Shown: piece by piece, positions 50,898 through 59,238 of the stretch
Layout: the number at the start of each line of letters is the position of its first letter
Position numbering within the stretch: the first letter of the stretch is position 1
From: Neobacillus bataviensis
GTDB taxonomy: Bacteria > Bacillota > Bacilli > Bacillales_B > DSM-18226
Length of the DNA: 64,000 nt
Assembly: GCF_019969725.1 (NCBI RefSeq)
Contig: NZ_JAHXYW010000002.1
Coordinates: 372,001-436,000 of the forward strand
Direction: 5' to 3'
The notes under the pieces: generated by a model
What the model saw: only the letters and a program-made list of their open reading frames with translations
Told to the model about the DNA's origin: nothing
The model's database searches: none
Translations under genes and position numbers: made by a program

Positions 50898-51284
50898 TTG
50901 ATACTTAGAAGATATTTGTCGCTTGTTGGCATCGGTTCGGCGGAGATTGATCTTATCCTACAAAAAGACACGTTTAAAGCAGGCGATTCTGTTGGCGGTT
51001 ATTTCTTAATTAAGGGCGGCACAATCGAGCAGCAAATTAAACAAATAGATTGTGATTTGGTCTTAATGGATCAGGCAAACGGAATAGAAAAGGTGATTGA
51101 TAGCACAACAATTATGCTATCAGCTTGGATTGACTCTGAAGCATCGAATAAAGTGGATTTTACCTTCAAACTTCCTGAATCGGTCCCGGCATCATCGAGA
51201 GATATTTCTTACCGTTTTACAACTAAGCTCACTTTTGATGAAGGGGTAGAAAGCTTCGATCAGGATATTATCAAAATTAAATAA
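50898..51284 (+). CDS. Spo0M-like arrestin-fold protein
   Basis: The 128-residue protein matches the start and first domain of Spo0M: L-S-L-V-G-I-G-S-A-E-I-D-L-I-L near residues 7-21, then G-D-S-V-G-G-Y-F-L-I-K-G-G near 32-44. Spo0M of Bacillus is about twice as long, so this is a short, one-domain version. TTG at 50898 with AGGAGG 9 nt upstream is the best start. An in-frame ATG at 50823 would add about 25 residues but has no strong site. Role in sporulation control is inferred. Confidence 0.75.
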   Translation: MILRRYLSLVGIGSAEIDLILQKDTFKAGDSVGGYFLIKGGTIEQQIKQIDCDLVLMDQANGIEKVIDSTTIMLSAWIDSEASNKVDFTFKLPESVPASSRDISYRFTTKLTFDEGVESFDQDIIKIK

Positions 51285-51397
51285 TCATTTTAACAAAGGC
51301 TGTTGATGAACGAAATCAACAGCATTTTTGATGATAGTGTGCCAGGCAAAGAAATAAATTTATTAAAATAATAGATAATTGTTAAAGGAGCATTAAA

Positions 51398-51913
51398 GTG
51401 ATAATGGATATAACTCTTGCAAAAAAAGAAGACTTACCATATATTGAAGAATTGTTTGAGTCATGTAAATTAGACCTGCTAAAAAAGGAAATTTTCCAAT
51501 GGGATGACCAATATCCGAACAAGGAATATTTTGAATGGGTCATTAAGGAAAAAGAAATGTATGTCCATCGTCAGGATAACCAAGTGTTGGGAGCAATTGT
51601 CTTAAATGAATGGCAGCATCCTGAATGGGAAAAGGTTAAATGGGGCGAGAACAGAGGAAAAATCATGGTCATTCATGCATTCTGTGTTCACCCCCATGTT
51701 CAGGGTGGGGGATACGGAAGCAAAATACTTGAGTTTGCTGAATATCTTGCACAAGAGCAAGGCTATACAGGGATCCGCCTTGATGCCTTCTCTGGGAATC
51801 CTAGTGCCCTAAAATTCTATGAAACTAGAGGGTATAATAAGAAGGGGGAAATCTTTATTTCTACCAAACCCCTAGGGCATGAAACGTATTTTTGTTATGA
51901 AAAGTTATTATAA
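51398..51913 (+). CDS. GNAT-family N-acetyltransferase
   Basis: The 171-residue GNAT protein has V-H-P-H-V-Q-G-G-G-Y-G-S-K near residues 103-115 and F-Y-E-T-R-G-Y near the C-terminus. GTG at 51398 is 7 nt after AAAGGAG; an ATG follows 6 bp later. Acceptor is unknown. It is separated by 92 bp from a gene that also carries a GNAT domain. Confidence 0.85.
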   Translation: MIMDITLAKKEDLPYIEELFESCKLDLLKKEIFQWDDQYPNKEYFEWVIKEKEMYVHRQDNQVLGAIVLNEWQHPEWEKVKWGENRGKIMVIHAFCVHPHVQGGGYGSKILEFAEYLAQEQGYTGIRLDAFSGNPSALKFYETRGYNKKGEIFISTKPLGHETYFCYEKLL

Positions 51914-52005
51914 AAAGATGAGGGGTCGTCTGATTTATGCTTTCGGCTTCTTTAATGTAAACCTTTTTTCATTCAAATGCGTCTAACATTAATGAGGTGA
52001 TAATA

Positions 52006-53145
52006 GTGAAAGCAATTATTTTTGATTTTGATGGTTTAATTGTTGATACAGAAACCATTTGGTTTGAGAGTTATAAAGAAGTTTTAAACGGCCACGGCTT
52101 GGAGTTGACCCTGGAACGATTCTCCAAAATTATTGGAACGAAGGCTACGGAATTTTTTTCTTACATACAACAAAAGCTTCAGGTTGATTCTAGTGTGATA
52201 GAAGCTAATGCCCATGAACTCTTTCATATAAAGATGGGTGAACCGGCTCCAAGAGAAGGAGTCGAGGATTACTTAAAAGAAGCAAAAGAATTAGGTCTCA
52301 AAATTGGGTTAGCTTCAAGTTCGAGCCGGAAATGGGTGGAAGGATTTTTAACCAAACTTAACATTATCCAGTATTTTGATGTAATTAAAACACGTGATGA
52401 TGTTTCAAAAGTAAAGCCAAATCCTGAATTATATTTGAAAGCTCTGGAAGCACTGGGTGTACTGCCCTCCGAAGCGATTGCATTTGAAGATTCTTTGAAT
52501 GGACTGAGAGCAGCGAGGGCCGCTGGTCTCCAATGTGTGATTGTTCCGAATCCCGTTACTGCTCATTTAGATTTTCAAGACTATTGTCTAAGATTATCTT
52601 CCATGGGTGAAAAGGAATTGAAGCAAGTTATACAAGCAATTTCTGATAAATCGAACGTCTATAATATTAGAATAGGCACACCAGCAGACGAGGATTTTTT
52701 ATGGGAAATGTTATACCAAGCGATTTTCATTCCTGATGGAGAGCCTCGACCTTCTAGGGACATCTTAAAAGAACCCAACGTTCAACAATCTTTAAAAGGC
52801 TGGGGGAGAAAAGGCGATACAGCCTTAATCGCAATAGACGCCTCTAATAATCCAATTGGGGCAGTTTGGGTTCGATTATTTGATGAGAATAATAGTACAT
52901 ATGGATACATCGATAGCCAAACTCCGCTGCTAGGCATGGCACTGCTTCCGGAATATAGAGGTAAGGGAATAGGTACAGCTCTGCTTGGGGAAATGCTAAG
53001 AATAACGAAAGAGGCTGGTTTTGGTGCAGTTTCATTAAGCGTTGATCCCAATAATCCTGCTTTAAAGCTCTACAATCGCTTAGGGTTTAAAAAGATCGGT
53101 GTTGATGGAACATCCTGGAATATGATAGTGGAATTTAATGAATAA
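52006..53145 (+). CDS. HAD phosphatase - GNAT acetyltransferase fusion
   Basis: The 379-residue protein is a two-domain fusion. Residues 1-215 are a HAD-IA phosphatase/phosphoglucomutase-like domain: D-F-D-G-L-I-V-D-T motif I, S-S-S-S motif II, K-P-N-P motif III and F-E-D-S motif IV. Residues 225-379 are a GNAT domain (L-L-P-E-Y-R-G-K-G-I-G-T, L-Y-N-R-L-G-F). GTG 52006 has GAGGTGAT upstream. Both domains keep their key motifs, so it looks bifunctional. Substrates unknown. Confidence 0.87.
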   Translation: MKAIIFDFDGLIVDTETIWFESYKEVLNGHGLELTLERFSKIIGTKATEFFSYIQQKLQVDSSVIEANAHELFHIKMGEPAPREGVEDYLKEAKELGLKIGLASSSSRKWVEGFLTKLNIIQYFDVIKTRDDVSKVKPNPELYLKALEALGVLPSEAIAFEDSLNGLRAARAAGLQCVIVPNPVTAHLDFQDYCLRLSSMGEKELKQVIQAISDKSNVYNIRIGTPADEDFLWEMLYQAIFIPDGEPRPSRDILKEPNVQQSLKGWGRKGDTALIAIDASNNPIGAVWVRLFDENNSTYGYIDSQTPLLGMALLPEYRGKGIGTALLGEMLRITKEAGFGAVSLSVDPNNPALKLYNRLGFKKIGVDGTSWNMIVEFNE

Positions 53146-53176
53146 AAAACTAAAGTTATTATGAACCATAAATATA

Positions 53177-53200
53177 AGAGCCTGAAGGTTTCAGGCTCTT
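53177..53200. terminator. hairpin between convergent genes
   Basis: AAGAGCCTGAA / TTCAGGCTCTT around a 2-bp loop region, between the HAD-GNAT gene and the minus-strand membrane protein. The T run is poor. Confidence 0.65.
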
Positions 53201-53210
53201 GCATCTTTCT

Positions 53211-53867
53211 TCACAATTTTCTGCTATGTTTCCCCGACTTGATGATAATATTTACTTCCGCTGCTTCCCCACCTTCAATGTGATTGTCTATCATTGAGAC
53301 ACCAATATTCGTCTCAATCTTCACTCGTCTGCGCTCTTTCCCACCCAACTTGACCTTATAAGGGGCGCTGTTATTCATAAGAGATAAAATTCGAACATCA
53401 TCTTCAAATGCATATTGTTCATAAAATTCGATGGTGAATTGGACTTCGTTTTTGCTGTAATTTTCAAAAGGTAGTTCACACTCACCATGCAATATTGTTT
53501 TATTGGTCATTTCAAAGCGGCAACTACTTTCATTCCGGTCATAGGAAATCGCATAAATCCCTGATGATACAGTTCTTTGAAATAATTCAACAAAGTAATG
53601 TGGTGTTAATACGGAGAGTAATATGGCGAGAAAAATAAACCTGCCTTGATTTTTTTTCAATGATTTTTCAAGAAAAAATAAACCTGCAATAAATAAAGAA
53701 AAAGCAGTAATTCCTACAATTGATATTCCATTAACCGTGGTGATTGACATATTAAATATCGACATCGTCTCACCAAACGTTTTTTCGTGAGGGAAAGGAA
53801 AATTTATTACCATAGAAGCAATAAGTAGAAGAAGAGCAAGTAATAAAAACTTCTTGTTTTTGACCAA
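53211..53867 (-). CDS. membrane protein of unknown function
   Basis: The 218-residue protein has three hydrophobic segments (about 7-25, 47-65 and 76-95) and then a roughly 120-residue, probably extracytoplasmic beta-rich domain. That domain contains two Cys (S-C-R-F and E-C-E-L), which could form a disulfide. TTG start with GGGGAG upstream. I recognise no family. It ends the minus-strand group but is not obviously linked to the YdcZ genes. Confidence 0.65.
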   Translation of the reverse strand: MVKNKKFLLLALLLLIASMVINFPFPHEKTFGETMSIFNMSITTVNGISIVGITAFSLFIAGLFFLEKSLKKNQGRFIFLAILLSVLTPHYFVELFQRTVSSGIYAISYDRNESSCRFEMTNKTILHGECELPFENYSKNEVQFTIEFYEQYAFEDDVRILSLMNNSAPYKVKLGGKERRRVKIETNIGVSMIDNHIEGGEAAEVNIIIKSGKHSRKL

Positions 53868-53980
53868 TTTGACTCCCCATTTCGGACTCTGACTATTTAA
53901 TTTCCAATATAGTATTATCTTAACATTGCAGATTTTTAAATTGGGTATATTTTGAAAATAATAAAAAAGAGGCTGCCAAA

Positions 53981-54451
53981 TTATGAAGTCATTTTAGCTG
54001 CCCCTTCTTTTATATTAGCCCCACCCAATTTAAATACAAGAATACCACTAACAATAACCAGAACACCGATCAGTTGCTTGAAAGTAAATGGGACCTGAGT
54101 AAGACCAAGTAAGCCTAAGGAATCTCCTAATAGGGCAAACCCGAGCTGCGATGTCATAACGATTGAAATCGTATACGTTGGACCAAGCAGCCTCATCCCC
54201 TGCACAATACTAGTTACCACTCCCACCCCGATTAAACCGCTGAACCAATACCAGGTCTTCATATTTTGGAGGTCAAATAGTTGTTTTCCTTCGAAGATGA
54301 GACCAATCGACAGCGATGCCAGGAATCCTAATCCTAAAACTAAAGTTGTGGTTGCCCATGATCCGGCACGTTCATTTACTTTACTGTTAAAAATATTTTG
54401 CAAGCTGACCAAAGAACCCGCAATAATTGAAAATAGTAGTCCAAGAATCAT
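53981..54451 (-). CDS. small DMT-superfamily transporter (YdcZ type)
   Basis: The 156-residue protein has five hydrophobic segments and is a half-size DMT/EamA-like protein of the YdcZ family (S-L-V-S-L-Q-N-I-F-N-S-K at the start). Such halves usually act as pairs. A second one, at 55208, lies two genes upstream in the same operon with a Crp-like regulator between them. Substrate unknown. Confidence 0.82.
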   Translation of the reverse strand: MILGLLFSIIAGSLVSLQNIFNSKVNERAGSWATTTLVLGLGFLASLSIGLIFEGKQLFDLQNMKTWYWFSGLIGVGVVTSIVQGMRLLGPTYTISIVMTSQLGFALLGDSLGLLGLTQVPFTFKQLIGVLVIVSGILVFKLGGANIKEGAAKMTS

Positions 54452-54493
54452 TTTCTCAACTCCTTAATTATTAAAATCTTCCTAGCGAAAAGT

Positions 54494-55189
54494 CTATTCG
54501 TAAATATTATCGCCTGCAAGAGCCCGTAATCCTTCTCTGTCCTTAACAAGAATGAAACCGTTACTTCGTTCAATTAAACCTTCTGTGCAAAACTGACCGA
54601 TGACCCGATTGAGATGCCGGTAACTGGTTCCAATAAAGTTCGCGGCATCCTTTATACTGATACGCAGCTGCTCTTTATTCAAAGAATCGGATTCATTAAA
54701 AGAGACAGATAATAAATAACTGGCGAACCGCACTTCCACTGGATACAATAAATTGAAGCTCATAGAATTGGTTTTAAGGTGAAATTTTTGAGTAATGATA
54801 TCTAGTAAAAATTGCAGAAGAGGGGCATGATTTCTTCCGTATTTTCTTAACCATTGATACTGAACTCCGATCATATGAACAGATGATACGGCCTCAACGG
54901 TATTAATAATGTTAATATCCTGCACGTATTCAATATCCCCAATCACCTCAAGAGGTGTCTTAAATGAAAGAATAAGGGTTCTTCCTTCTGCTGAAGTGGT
55001 ATAAACTTTAATTTTCCCTTTAACAAGTACGTACAAATACTGGGAAGCCTCCCCTTGGGAACAAATGAATTCCCCTTGTTCAAAAGAGTATAGCGACAAA
55101 TGAGGTAATATTTGTTCATTAAATATCGATTCGATTTGATGAGCAGACAAATATGATTTCACTTGTTTAAAATCATTGATTTCCTTCAT
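54494..55189 (-). CDS. Crp/Fnr-family regulator
   Basis: The 231-residue protein has a cNMP-binding-like domain (G-E-F-I-C-S-Q-G-E-A near residue 38) and a C-terminal HTH (I-K-D-A-A-N-F-I-G-T-S-Y-R-H-L-N-R near 180-196). It is sandwiched between two half-size DMT transporters, so it probably controls them. The effector is unknown. No iron-sulfur Cys set is visible. Confidence 0.88.
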   Translation of the reverse strand: MKEINDFKQVKSYLSAHQIESIFNEQILPHLSLYSFEQGEFICSQGEASQYLYVLVKGKIKVYTTSAEGRTLILSFKTPLEVIGDIEYVQDINIINTVEAVSSVHMIGVQYQWLRKYGRNHAPLLQFLLDIITQKFHLKTNSMSFNLLYPVEVRFASYLLSVSFNESDSLNKEQLRISIKDAANFIGTSYRHLNRVIGQFCTEGLIERSNGFILVKDREGLRALAGDNIYE

Positions 55190-55207
55190 TTTCCGGACTC
55201 ACCTCAG

Positions 55208-55633
55208 TTAAAATCTTAAAATCACTACACCTGCGATCATCAGGCCAATGCCGATAAATTGTGGCAGCTTTATCTTCTGCTTAACTGTGCCAAACCATCC
55301 GTTACTGTCAATGATATAGGTCAGCACCAGCTGCGCAATCAGGAGGGCGGATATCGTAAGAGTAACTCCTATTCTTTGAATCGCCGTCACATTACTGAAG
55401 ATAACAATGGCAGCAAATGCCCCGCCAGCCAAATATAAAGGTTTCACTTGCTTAAATCTTTTCCATTTTCGGTCCCGAACGAATATTAGAATCACCAAGG
55501 CCATGATAAATCCAGTTAACTGGGTAATAGTCGCCGCCTGCCATGTACCAATATCCTGGCTAATTCTAGTATTGGCCACCCCTTGGAGGGTAATAAAGGC
55601 TCCGCCTAAGAAGGCAAATAATATCCCTTTCAT
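55208..55633 (-). CDS. small DMT-superfamily transporter (YdcZ type)
   Basis: The 141-residue protein has four or five hydrophobic segments (F-L-G-G-A-F-I-T-L-Q-G at the start, I-G-I-G-L-M-I-A-G-V-V-I-L at the end) and is a paralogue of the protein at 53981. Its operon order is transporter, Crp-like regulator, transporter. A heterodimer like those formed by small multidrug-resistance-type proteins is a reasonable inference. Confidence 0.82.
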   Translation of the reverse strand: MKGILFAFLGGAFITLQGVANTRISQDIGTWQAATITQLTGFIMALVILIFVRDRKWKRFKQVKPLYLAGGAFAAIVIFSNVTAIQRIGVTLTISALLIAQLVLTYIIDSNGWFGTVKQKIKLPQFIGIGLMIAGVVILRF

Positions 55634-55807
55634 ATTTTCCTCACCTCGACTTGTTTCTTACTTTATTAAAAGACAGATGCATTTTCTTGGAAAGGACATA
55701 TGTCCTGAATTGTTAAAATAAATTTTGGACAAGGTTAGGCAATTTGCCTTTACGCATTAAGGACATCCTCCATACATTAAAGTATGTTCAAATAAGGAGG
55801 AATCTTG

Positions 55808-56068
55808 ATGCAATTAAATTATGAGCAAGCACAGCATCTAGAGGGTAAAATGATTCAGTTTAAAAATAATCAAGGCGAATGGTCAGTAGGAAAAGTTGTA
55901 AAGGTAAGGAAAGATGGTCTTGAGATTGAGGAATTAAGTTCTTCCAGTTCGAATGATGGATACGGATTTGGCTTTTTTGGTCCAAGAGCGTTCTTTAGAC
56001 CGCGGTTTTTTAGACCACCTGTTTTCTTCCCGTTTGTTGGATTTGGTTTCTCTCCATTCTTTTTTTAA
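55808..56068 (+). CDS. small protein with Phe/Pro/Arg-rich tail
   Basis: The 86-residue protein has a soluble beta-rich half (I-Q-F-K-N-N-Q-G-E-W-S-V-G-K-V-V), a Ser cluster (S-S-S-S-S) and a tail of F/P/R repeats ending F-F-F. AAGGAGG lies 7 nt before the ATG. The tail resembles low-complexity spore-surface proteins, which is only a hint. Monocistronic with a terminator. Confidence 0.68.
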   Translation: MQLNYEQAQHLEGKMIQFKNNQGEWSVGKVVKVRKDGLEIEELSSSSSNDGYGFGFFGPRAFFRPRFFRPPVFFPFVGFGFSPFFF

Positions 56069-56098
56069 TAGATATCGCTTAATACAAAAGACACGAAA

Positions 56099-56130
56099 AA
56101 GAGCATTGGACATATCCAATGCTCTTATTA
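56099..56130 (+). terminator. terminator after small Phe/Pro-rich protein
   Basis: AAGAGCATTGGA / TCCAATGCTCTT around CATA, then TATTATTTTA. Confidence 0.85.
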
Positions 56131-56209
56131 TTTTACATAAAAATATTAATAAAGGGATTAGAAGTGGATATTAAAAAATTATAATTTCCAGTAAAAAGCA
56201 CCTGACAAA

Positions 56210-56223
56210 TGAAATCGCTTACA
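56210..56223. promoter_or_regulatory. CcpA binding site (cre)
   Basis: TGAAATCGCTTACA fits TGNAANCGNTNNCA at all fixed positions. It lies 40 bp before a 43-residue gene. Confidence 0.6.
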
Positions 56224-56262
56224 TTAAAATGAAAGTAACAAATAGGAGAGGGGATACAAACT

Positions 56263-56394
56263 ATGGAACTATTATTTGAACAATGTGAGCATAACCAATC
56301 AGAAGAAACTTGTGATGAGTGTACCCCAAAAATAGAAACAGAAGAGAATTACGATATCTCCGAATATGATTATCATAAAAGATTGTGGTTTTAA
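56263..56394 (+). CDS. 43-residue Cys/His-containing small protein
   Basis: The acidic peptide contains C-E-H near residue 8 and C-D-E-C near residue 18, a possible metal-binding set, and ends H-K-R-L-W-F. AGGAGAGGGG precedes the ATG and a terminator follows about 90 bp later. A cre site lies upstream. Below usual gene-length cut-offs and not recognised, but its ribosome binding site and regulation support it. Confidence 0.6.
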   Translation: MELLFEQCEHNQSEETCDECTPKIETEENYDISEYDYHKRLWF

Positions 56395-56482
56395 TATTTT
56401 AAGAGCGTGCTATTTGTTAAAGCTAAGAATTGCAATTGAAAAAAAGTGATGAAAATCTTATTAAATAACCCTTTAAAATGAT

Positions 56483-56513
56483 AAAAAGCCCTTACTAGAA
56501 GGGCTTTTTTTAT
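56483..56513 (+). terminator. terminator after the 43-residue gene
   Basis: AAAAAGCCCTT / AAGGGCTTTTT around ACTAG, followed by more Ts. Confidence 0.9.
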
Positions 56514-56604
56514 TGGCACTAACAAATGAAAAATACTTATTAAAGTAATCGATTTTTTTTTTATGGTAATACTAAAATGCATATATATGGCAAGGAGTGA
56601 AACG

Positions 56605-56931
56605 ATGCCACGAAAAGCTGCACCTTCAATCAACGAGGATACGGACTTAGAAACAAATGATTTATTGCCAGAAAAAGAAAAAGACCAAGACGAAATCGCT
56701 AACCTTAATCGTATGTTAGCAGCTACATTGAATTACTTGTCAGACGATGAAGTGGAAGAGATAGATATCGAATACCTCTTGGATCATACAGAAGGCCTGA
56801 GAGAATGGTGGGATCGATATCGAGAGAGCAATAGAAAAGGGATTGAAGAGGAAATAAAAAAGTCCCTCGGTGAACTCACCTTAAAAGAACTAGAAATGAT
56901 CCGCGAACAGATAAAAGAAAAACAGGATTGA
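56605..56931 (+). CDS. acidic helical protein, unknown
   Basis: The 108-residue protein is very acidic and mostly helical, with charged repeats (E-E-I-D-I-E-Y, E-E-E-I-K-K-S-L-G-E-L) typical of coiled coil, and no membrane segment. AAGGAG precedes the ATG and a terminator follows. Not recognised; it might be a regulatory or stress protein. Confidence 0.7.
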   Translation: MPRKAAPSINEDTDLETNDLLPEKEKDQDEIANLNRMLAATLNYLSDDEVEEIDIEYLLDHTEGLREWWDRYRESNRKGIEEEIKKSLGELTLKELEMIREQIKEKQD

Positions 56932-56936
56932 ATTTT

Positions 56937-56969
56937 CATCTCTTCACTTGCTGTGAAGGGATGTTTTTT
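56937..56969 (+). terminator. terminator after acidic helical protein
   Basis: CATCTCTTCAC / GTGAAGGGATG with a TTGCT loop, then T6. Confidence 0.85.
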
Positions 56970-56984
56970 GTTGAAACAAGATGA

Positions 56985-57010
56985 GAAAAGCACCCATAGG
57001 AGTGCTTTTC
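56985..57010 (-). terminator. terminator of the 61-residue membrane protein
   Basis: GAAAAGCAC / GTGCTTTTC hairpin lies just downstream of the minus-strand gene at 57022. Confidence 0.6.
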
Positions 57011-57021
57011 ACCTAACCTAT

Positions 57022-57207
57022 TTACTTATTGAACATGCCTTTGACTCCTTTATAAATTAAAACGAGTGAGAAGACGATTACAGTTAATATGCCAATGATA
57101 TCTGTAACAGGTGAAACGCTTTCAAGAAATGAATCAGCTAAAGGAACTCTAATAAGTGCAAACCCCGATAAAATAGCAGCAAGGAACAAGAAAATCCGAT
57201 TATCCAT
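57022..57207 (-). CDS. small two-span membrane protein
   Basis: The 61-residue protein has two hydrophobic helices (about 4-20 and 35-54) and a basic end (K-G-V-K-G-M-F-N-K). A near-perfect GGAAGGAGGAG site precedes the ATG. It is monocistronic, with terminators on both sides. Not recognised. Confidence 0.72.
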   Translation of the reverse strand: MDNRIFLFLAAILSGFALIRVPLADSFLESVSPVTDIIGILTVIVFSLVLIYKGVKGMFNK

Positions 57208-57285
57208 TGGTTCTCCTCCTTCCTATTTGATTGATAAATTATATGTCTTTAAAGTTACAAATATGTCAATTTTGTGATAAAGGAA

Positions 57286-57316
57286 AATAAAAAAATAACA
57301 CCCTTTCTGGGGTGTT
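57286..57316 (-). terminator. terminator of the 105-residue gene
   Basis: On the minus strand AACACCC / GGGTGTT is followed by a T run (A run 57286-57295 on the plus strand). Confidence 0.82.
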
Positions 57317-57334
57317 ACGTCAAATCGATTGAAA

Positions 57335-57652
57335 TTATCTTTCGATTTCATTATGCTGAAAACCACTCTGGGTATCAAATACTTCATACCATTTGTATTT
57401 TGGGGATTTGAACCACTCGTAATGCGGCAAATAAACCAAATAGCCCAAATTGCCTTCAGCATCAAAGAGTGATTTGAATATCTTGACAGCCCCAAATCCA
57501 AACGTTCTATCTAAATACCCTTCGATTCCTTCTCTGACGATATTTTTTTTATCTTCTTCATCTTTCTTATGTAACTCCATCAGCCCATCAATAAAAATAC
57601 CCAACAAGACCAAAGTAATTGAAATTAAAACAAAAACCAGCAAATTTAACAA
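57335..57652 (-). CDS. membrane-anchored small protein
   Basis: The 105-residue protein has one N-terminal hydrophobic helix (about 3-22), a charged linker (K-K-D-E-E-D-K-K) and a C-terminal domain rich in Trp, Tyr and Phe. TTG start has GAAGGGG about 8 nt upstream. The anchored domain might bind a partner at the membrane. Not recognised. Confidence 0.62.
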   Translation of the reverse strand: MLNLLVFVLISITLVLLGIFIDGLMELHKKDEEDKKNIVREGIEGYLDRTFGFGAVKIFKSLFDAEGNLGYLVYLPHYEWFKSPKYKWYEVFDTQSGFQHNEIER

Positions 57653-57971
57653 AAAACCAGCCCCTTCTCATTTGATTGACTCACCTCAATTGTACATGCG
57701 CTAGTTATTAAATAGTGTGATGGAAACCACACATCCCGTTTAATATCTGACAATTTTGTGGCGAAAAAGGCTTAATAAGGATTGATAAAATAAAGTTAAT
57801 ATATTGCTTTTTTATGGTAATAGATATGGAAGACGATTATTATGAAGAGGACAGCAAGGGCAAAAAAGGGAAATTGGATATTTAATGATGCAAGAGGTTT
57901 AATATGAGTTGATGCGTCAACTTTTTTTTCATTATCCTTTCTGGAAAGGAAAAGGAGTTTGGAGTGGTTCT
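57653..57971. other. 319-bp intergenic region
   Basis: It holds GTGTGATGGAAACCACAC-type inverted sequence near 57714 and a 23-codon acidic frame at 57813-57885 with no ribosome binding site. A terminator-like hairpin AGTTGA/TCAACT with T8 lies at 57907-57928. No convincing gene is seen. Confidence 0.5.
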
Positions 57972-58517
57972 GTGGTGCTAAATGTTGAAATAAGAAGGCC
58001 AAGAATTGAGGAAATGAATGAATTAAATCAATTTTTTAGAAAGGTAATTACGGACACGTTTACAAAAGAAGGTATAGGGGAAAAGCTGGATGATATTGAA
58101 AATGAGATTGAGATAAAGAAAAAATACTTGGCAAGTGATTTTGAAAGTCATGGCGCGGAACGATATTTTTTGATAGCCATAAATGCGGACCGAATTATCG
58201 GTACGATTGAATATGGTCCAGCAAGCGATTTAATATGCAATAGCACAAACAATGATTATAACGGGCTTATGGAAGTAGGTACTGTATTTGTCCACCCTGA
58301 CTACCAAAGGATGGGAATAGGGAACAGGTTATTGAAAGCAATGTATTTTGCATTGCAAGATGCAGGTAAGAAAGAGTTTTGTTTAGACAGTGGATATAAA
58401 AGCGCGCAAACAATCTGGAAAAAGAAATTTGGGAATCCTGAATACTTGTTAAAGGATTATTGGGACGAAGGATATGATCATATGATTTGGAAAATCAGCG
58501 TCAGCGATTGGATTTAA
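57972..58517 (+). CDS. GNAT-family N-acetyltransferase
   Basis: The 181-residue protein has V-F-V-H-P-D-Y-Q-R-M-G-I-G-N near residues 108-121, the GNAT acetyl-CoA loop. GTG at 57972 has GGAG 7 nt upstream. A longer frame beginning at 57909 crosses the upstream terminator-like hairpin and is unlikely. The last third is unusually Trp/Lys-rich. Acceptor unknown. Confidence 0.82.
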   Translation: MVLNVEIRRPRIEEMNELNQFFRKVITDTFTKEGIGEKLDDIENEIEIKKKYLASDFESHGAERYFLIAINADRIIGTIEYGPASDLICNSTNNDYNGLMEVGTVFVHPDYQRMGIGNRLLKAMYFALQDAGKKEFCLDSGYKSAQTIWKKKFGNPEYLLKDYWDEGYDHMIWKISVSDWI

Positions 58518-58692
58518 GGTTATGAAGGATTGATTACTGAAGATACAAACGAGGTGCAAACCTGCACCACAATTTAAAAAAATATTATTTCCAGGGTTTG
58601 AATCCTACTTATCGACGGTAAAATGAAATATATTGACGAAATCACAGACCCTTGGCACAAATTAAATTATTGAAAGAGAGTCGATCCAGTAA

Positions 58693-59127
58693 ATGAACAA
58701 CGTTACAAAAATGAAAATAGTAACACCTGCTAATGAAGTATTTGAAGCATTCGTTGATCCAGCAAAAATCGGAAACTTTTGGTTTTCATCAAGTTCTGAA
58801 AGATGGGAAGCAGGCAAAACAATCACATTAAGATATGATGAATACAATGCAGAAGTGGATATAGAAGTTAAAGAAGTAGTTGCAAATAAGAAAATCGTGT
58901 TCCAGTGGGGTGCCAATGGAGAAGGACATACCGTAACCATGTTGCTGGAAGAACAAAATGATTCAAGTACGATTATTGAAATAACAGAAGAAGGCTTTAA
59001 TGAAAATGATAGCGATATTATCAATCAAATCATTGATAATAAAGAAGGCTGGGTTTATATGCTTACCTGTTTAAAGGGATATTTGGAATTAGGTACCAAT
59101 AATTTAAGAGCTGGGTTAGTTAAATAA
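58693..59127 (+). CDS. SRPBCC (AHSA1/START-like) protein
   Basis: The 144-residue protein has the Activator-of-Hsp90 homologue pattern: E-V-F-E-A-F-V-D-P-A-K-I-G-N-F-W near residues 15-30, V-F-Q-W near 74 and G-W-V-Y-M-L-T-C-L-K near 118-127. It is a hydrophobic-pocket fold binding unknown ligands. The ribosome binding site is weak (GAAAGAGAG). A terminator follows. Confidence 0.85.
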   Translation: MNNVTKMKIVTPANEVFEAFVDPAKIGNFWFSSSSERWEAGKTITLRYDEYNAEVDIEVKEVVANKKIVFQWGANGEGHTVTMLLEEQNDSSTIIEITEEGFNENDSDIINQIIDNKEGWVYMLTCLKGYLELGTNNLRAGLVK

Positions 59128-59137
59128 CATTTGTAAG

Positions 59138-59160
59138 AGAGCCGTTTGGCTCGTTTTTTT
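59138..59160 (+). terminator. terminator after SRPBCC gene
   Basis: GAGCC / GGCTC with GTTT loop, then GTTTTTTT. Confidence 0.8.
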
Positions 59161-59238
59161 ATGGGAAATTGATAATTGAATTTTTATCCTGCTGTTATTA
59201 GAGTAGAGATATTACAATTTTTAGAGGAAGTGTAAGTA

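Noticed and set aside
57813..57885. 23-codon acidic frame
   Set aside because: No ribosome binding site and no recognised family; too short to support.
57909..57971. N-terminal extension of the GNAT protein
   Set aside because: The extension crosses a terminator-like hairpin with T8; GTG 57972 has a well-spaced GGAG.
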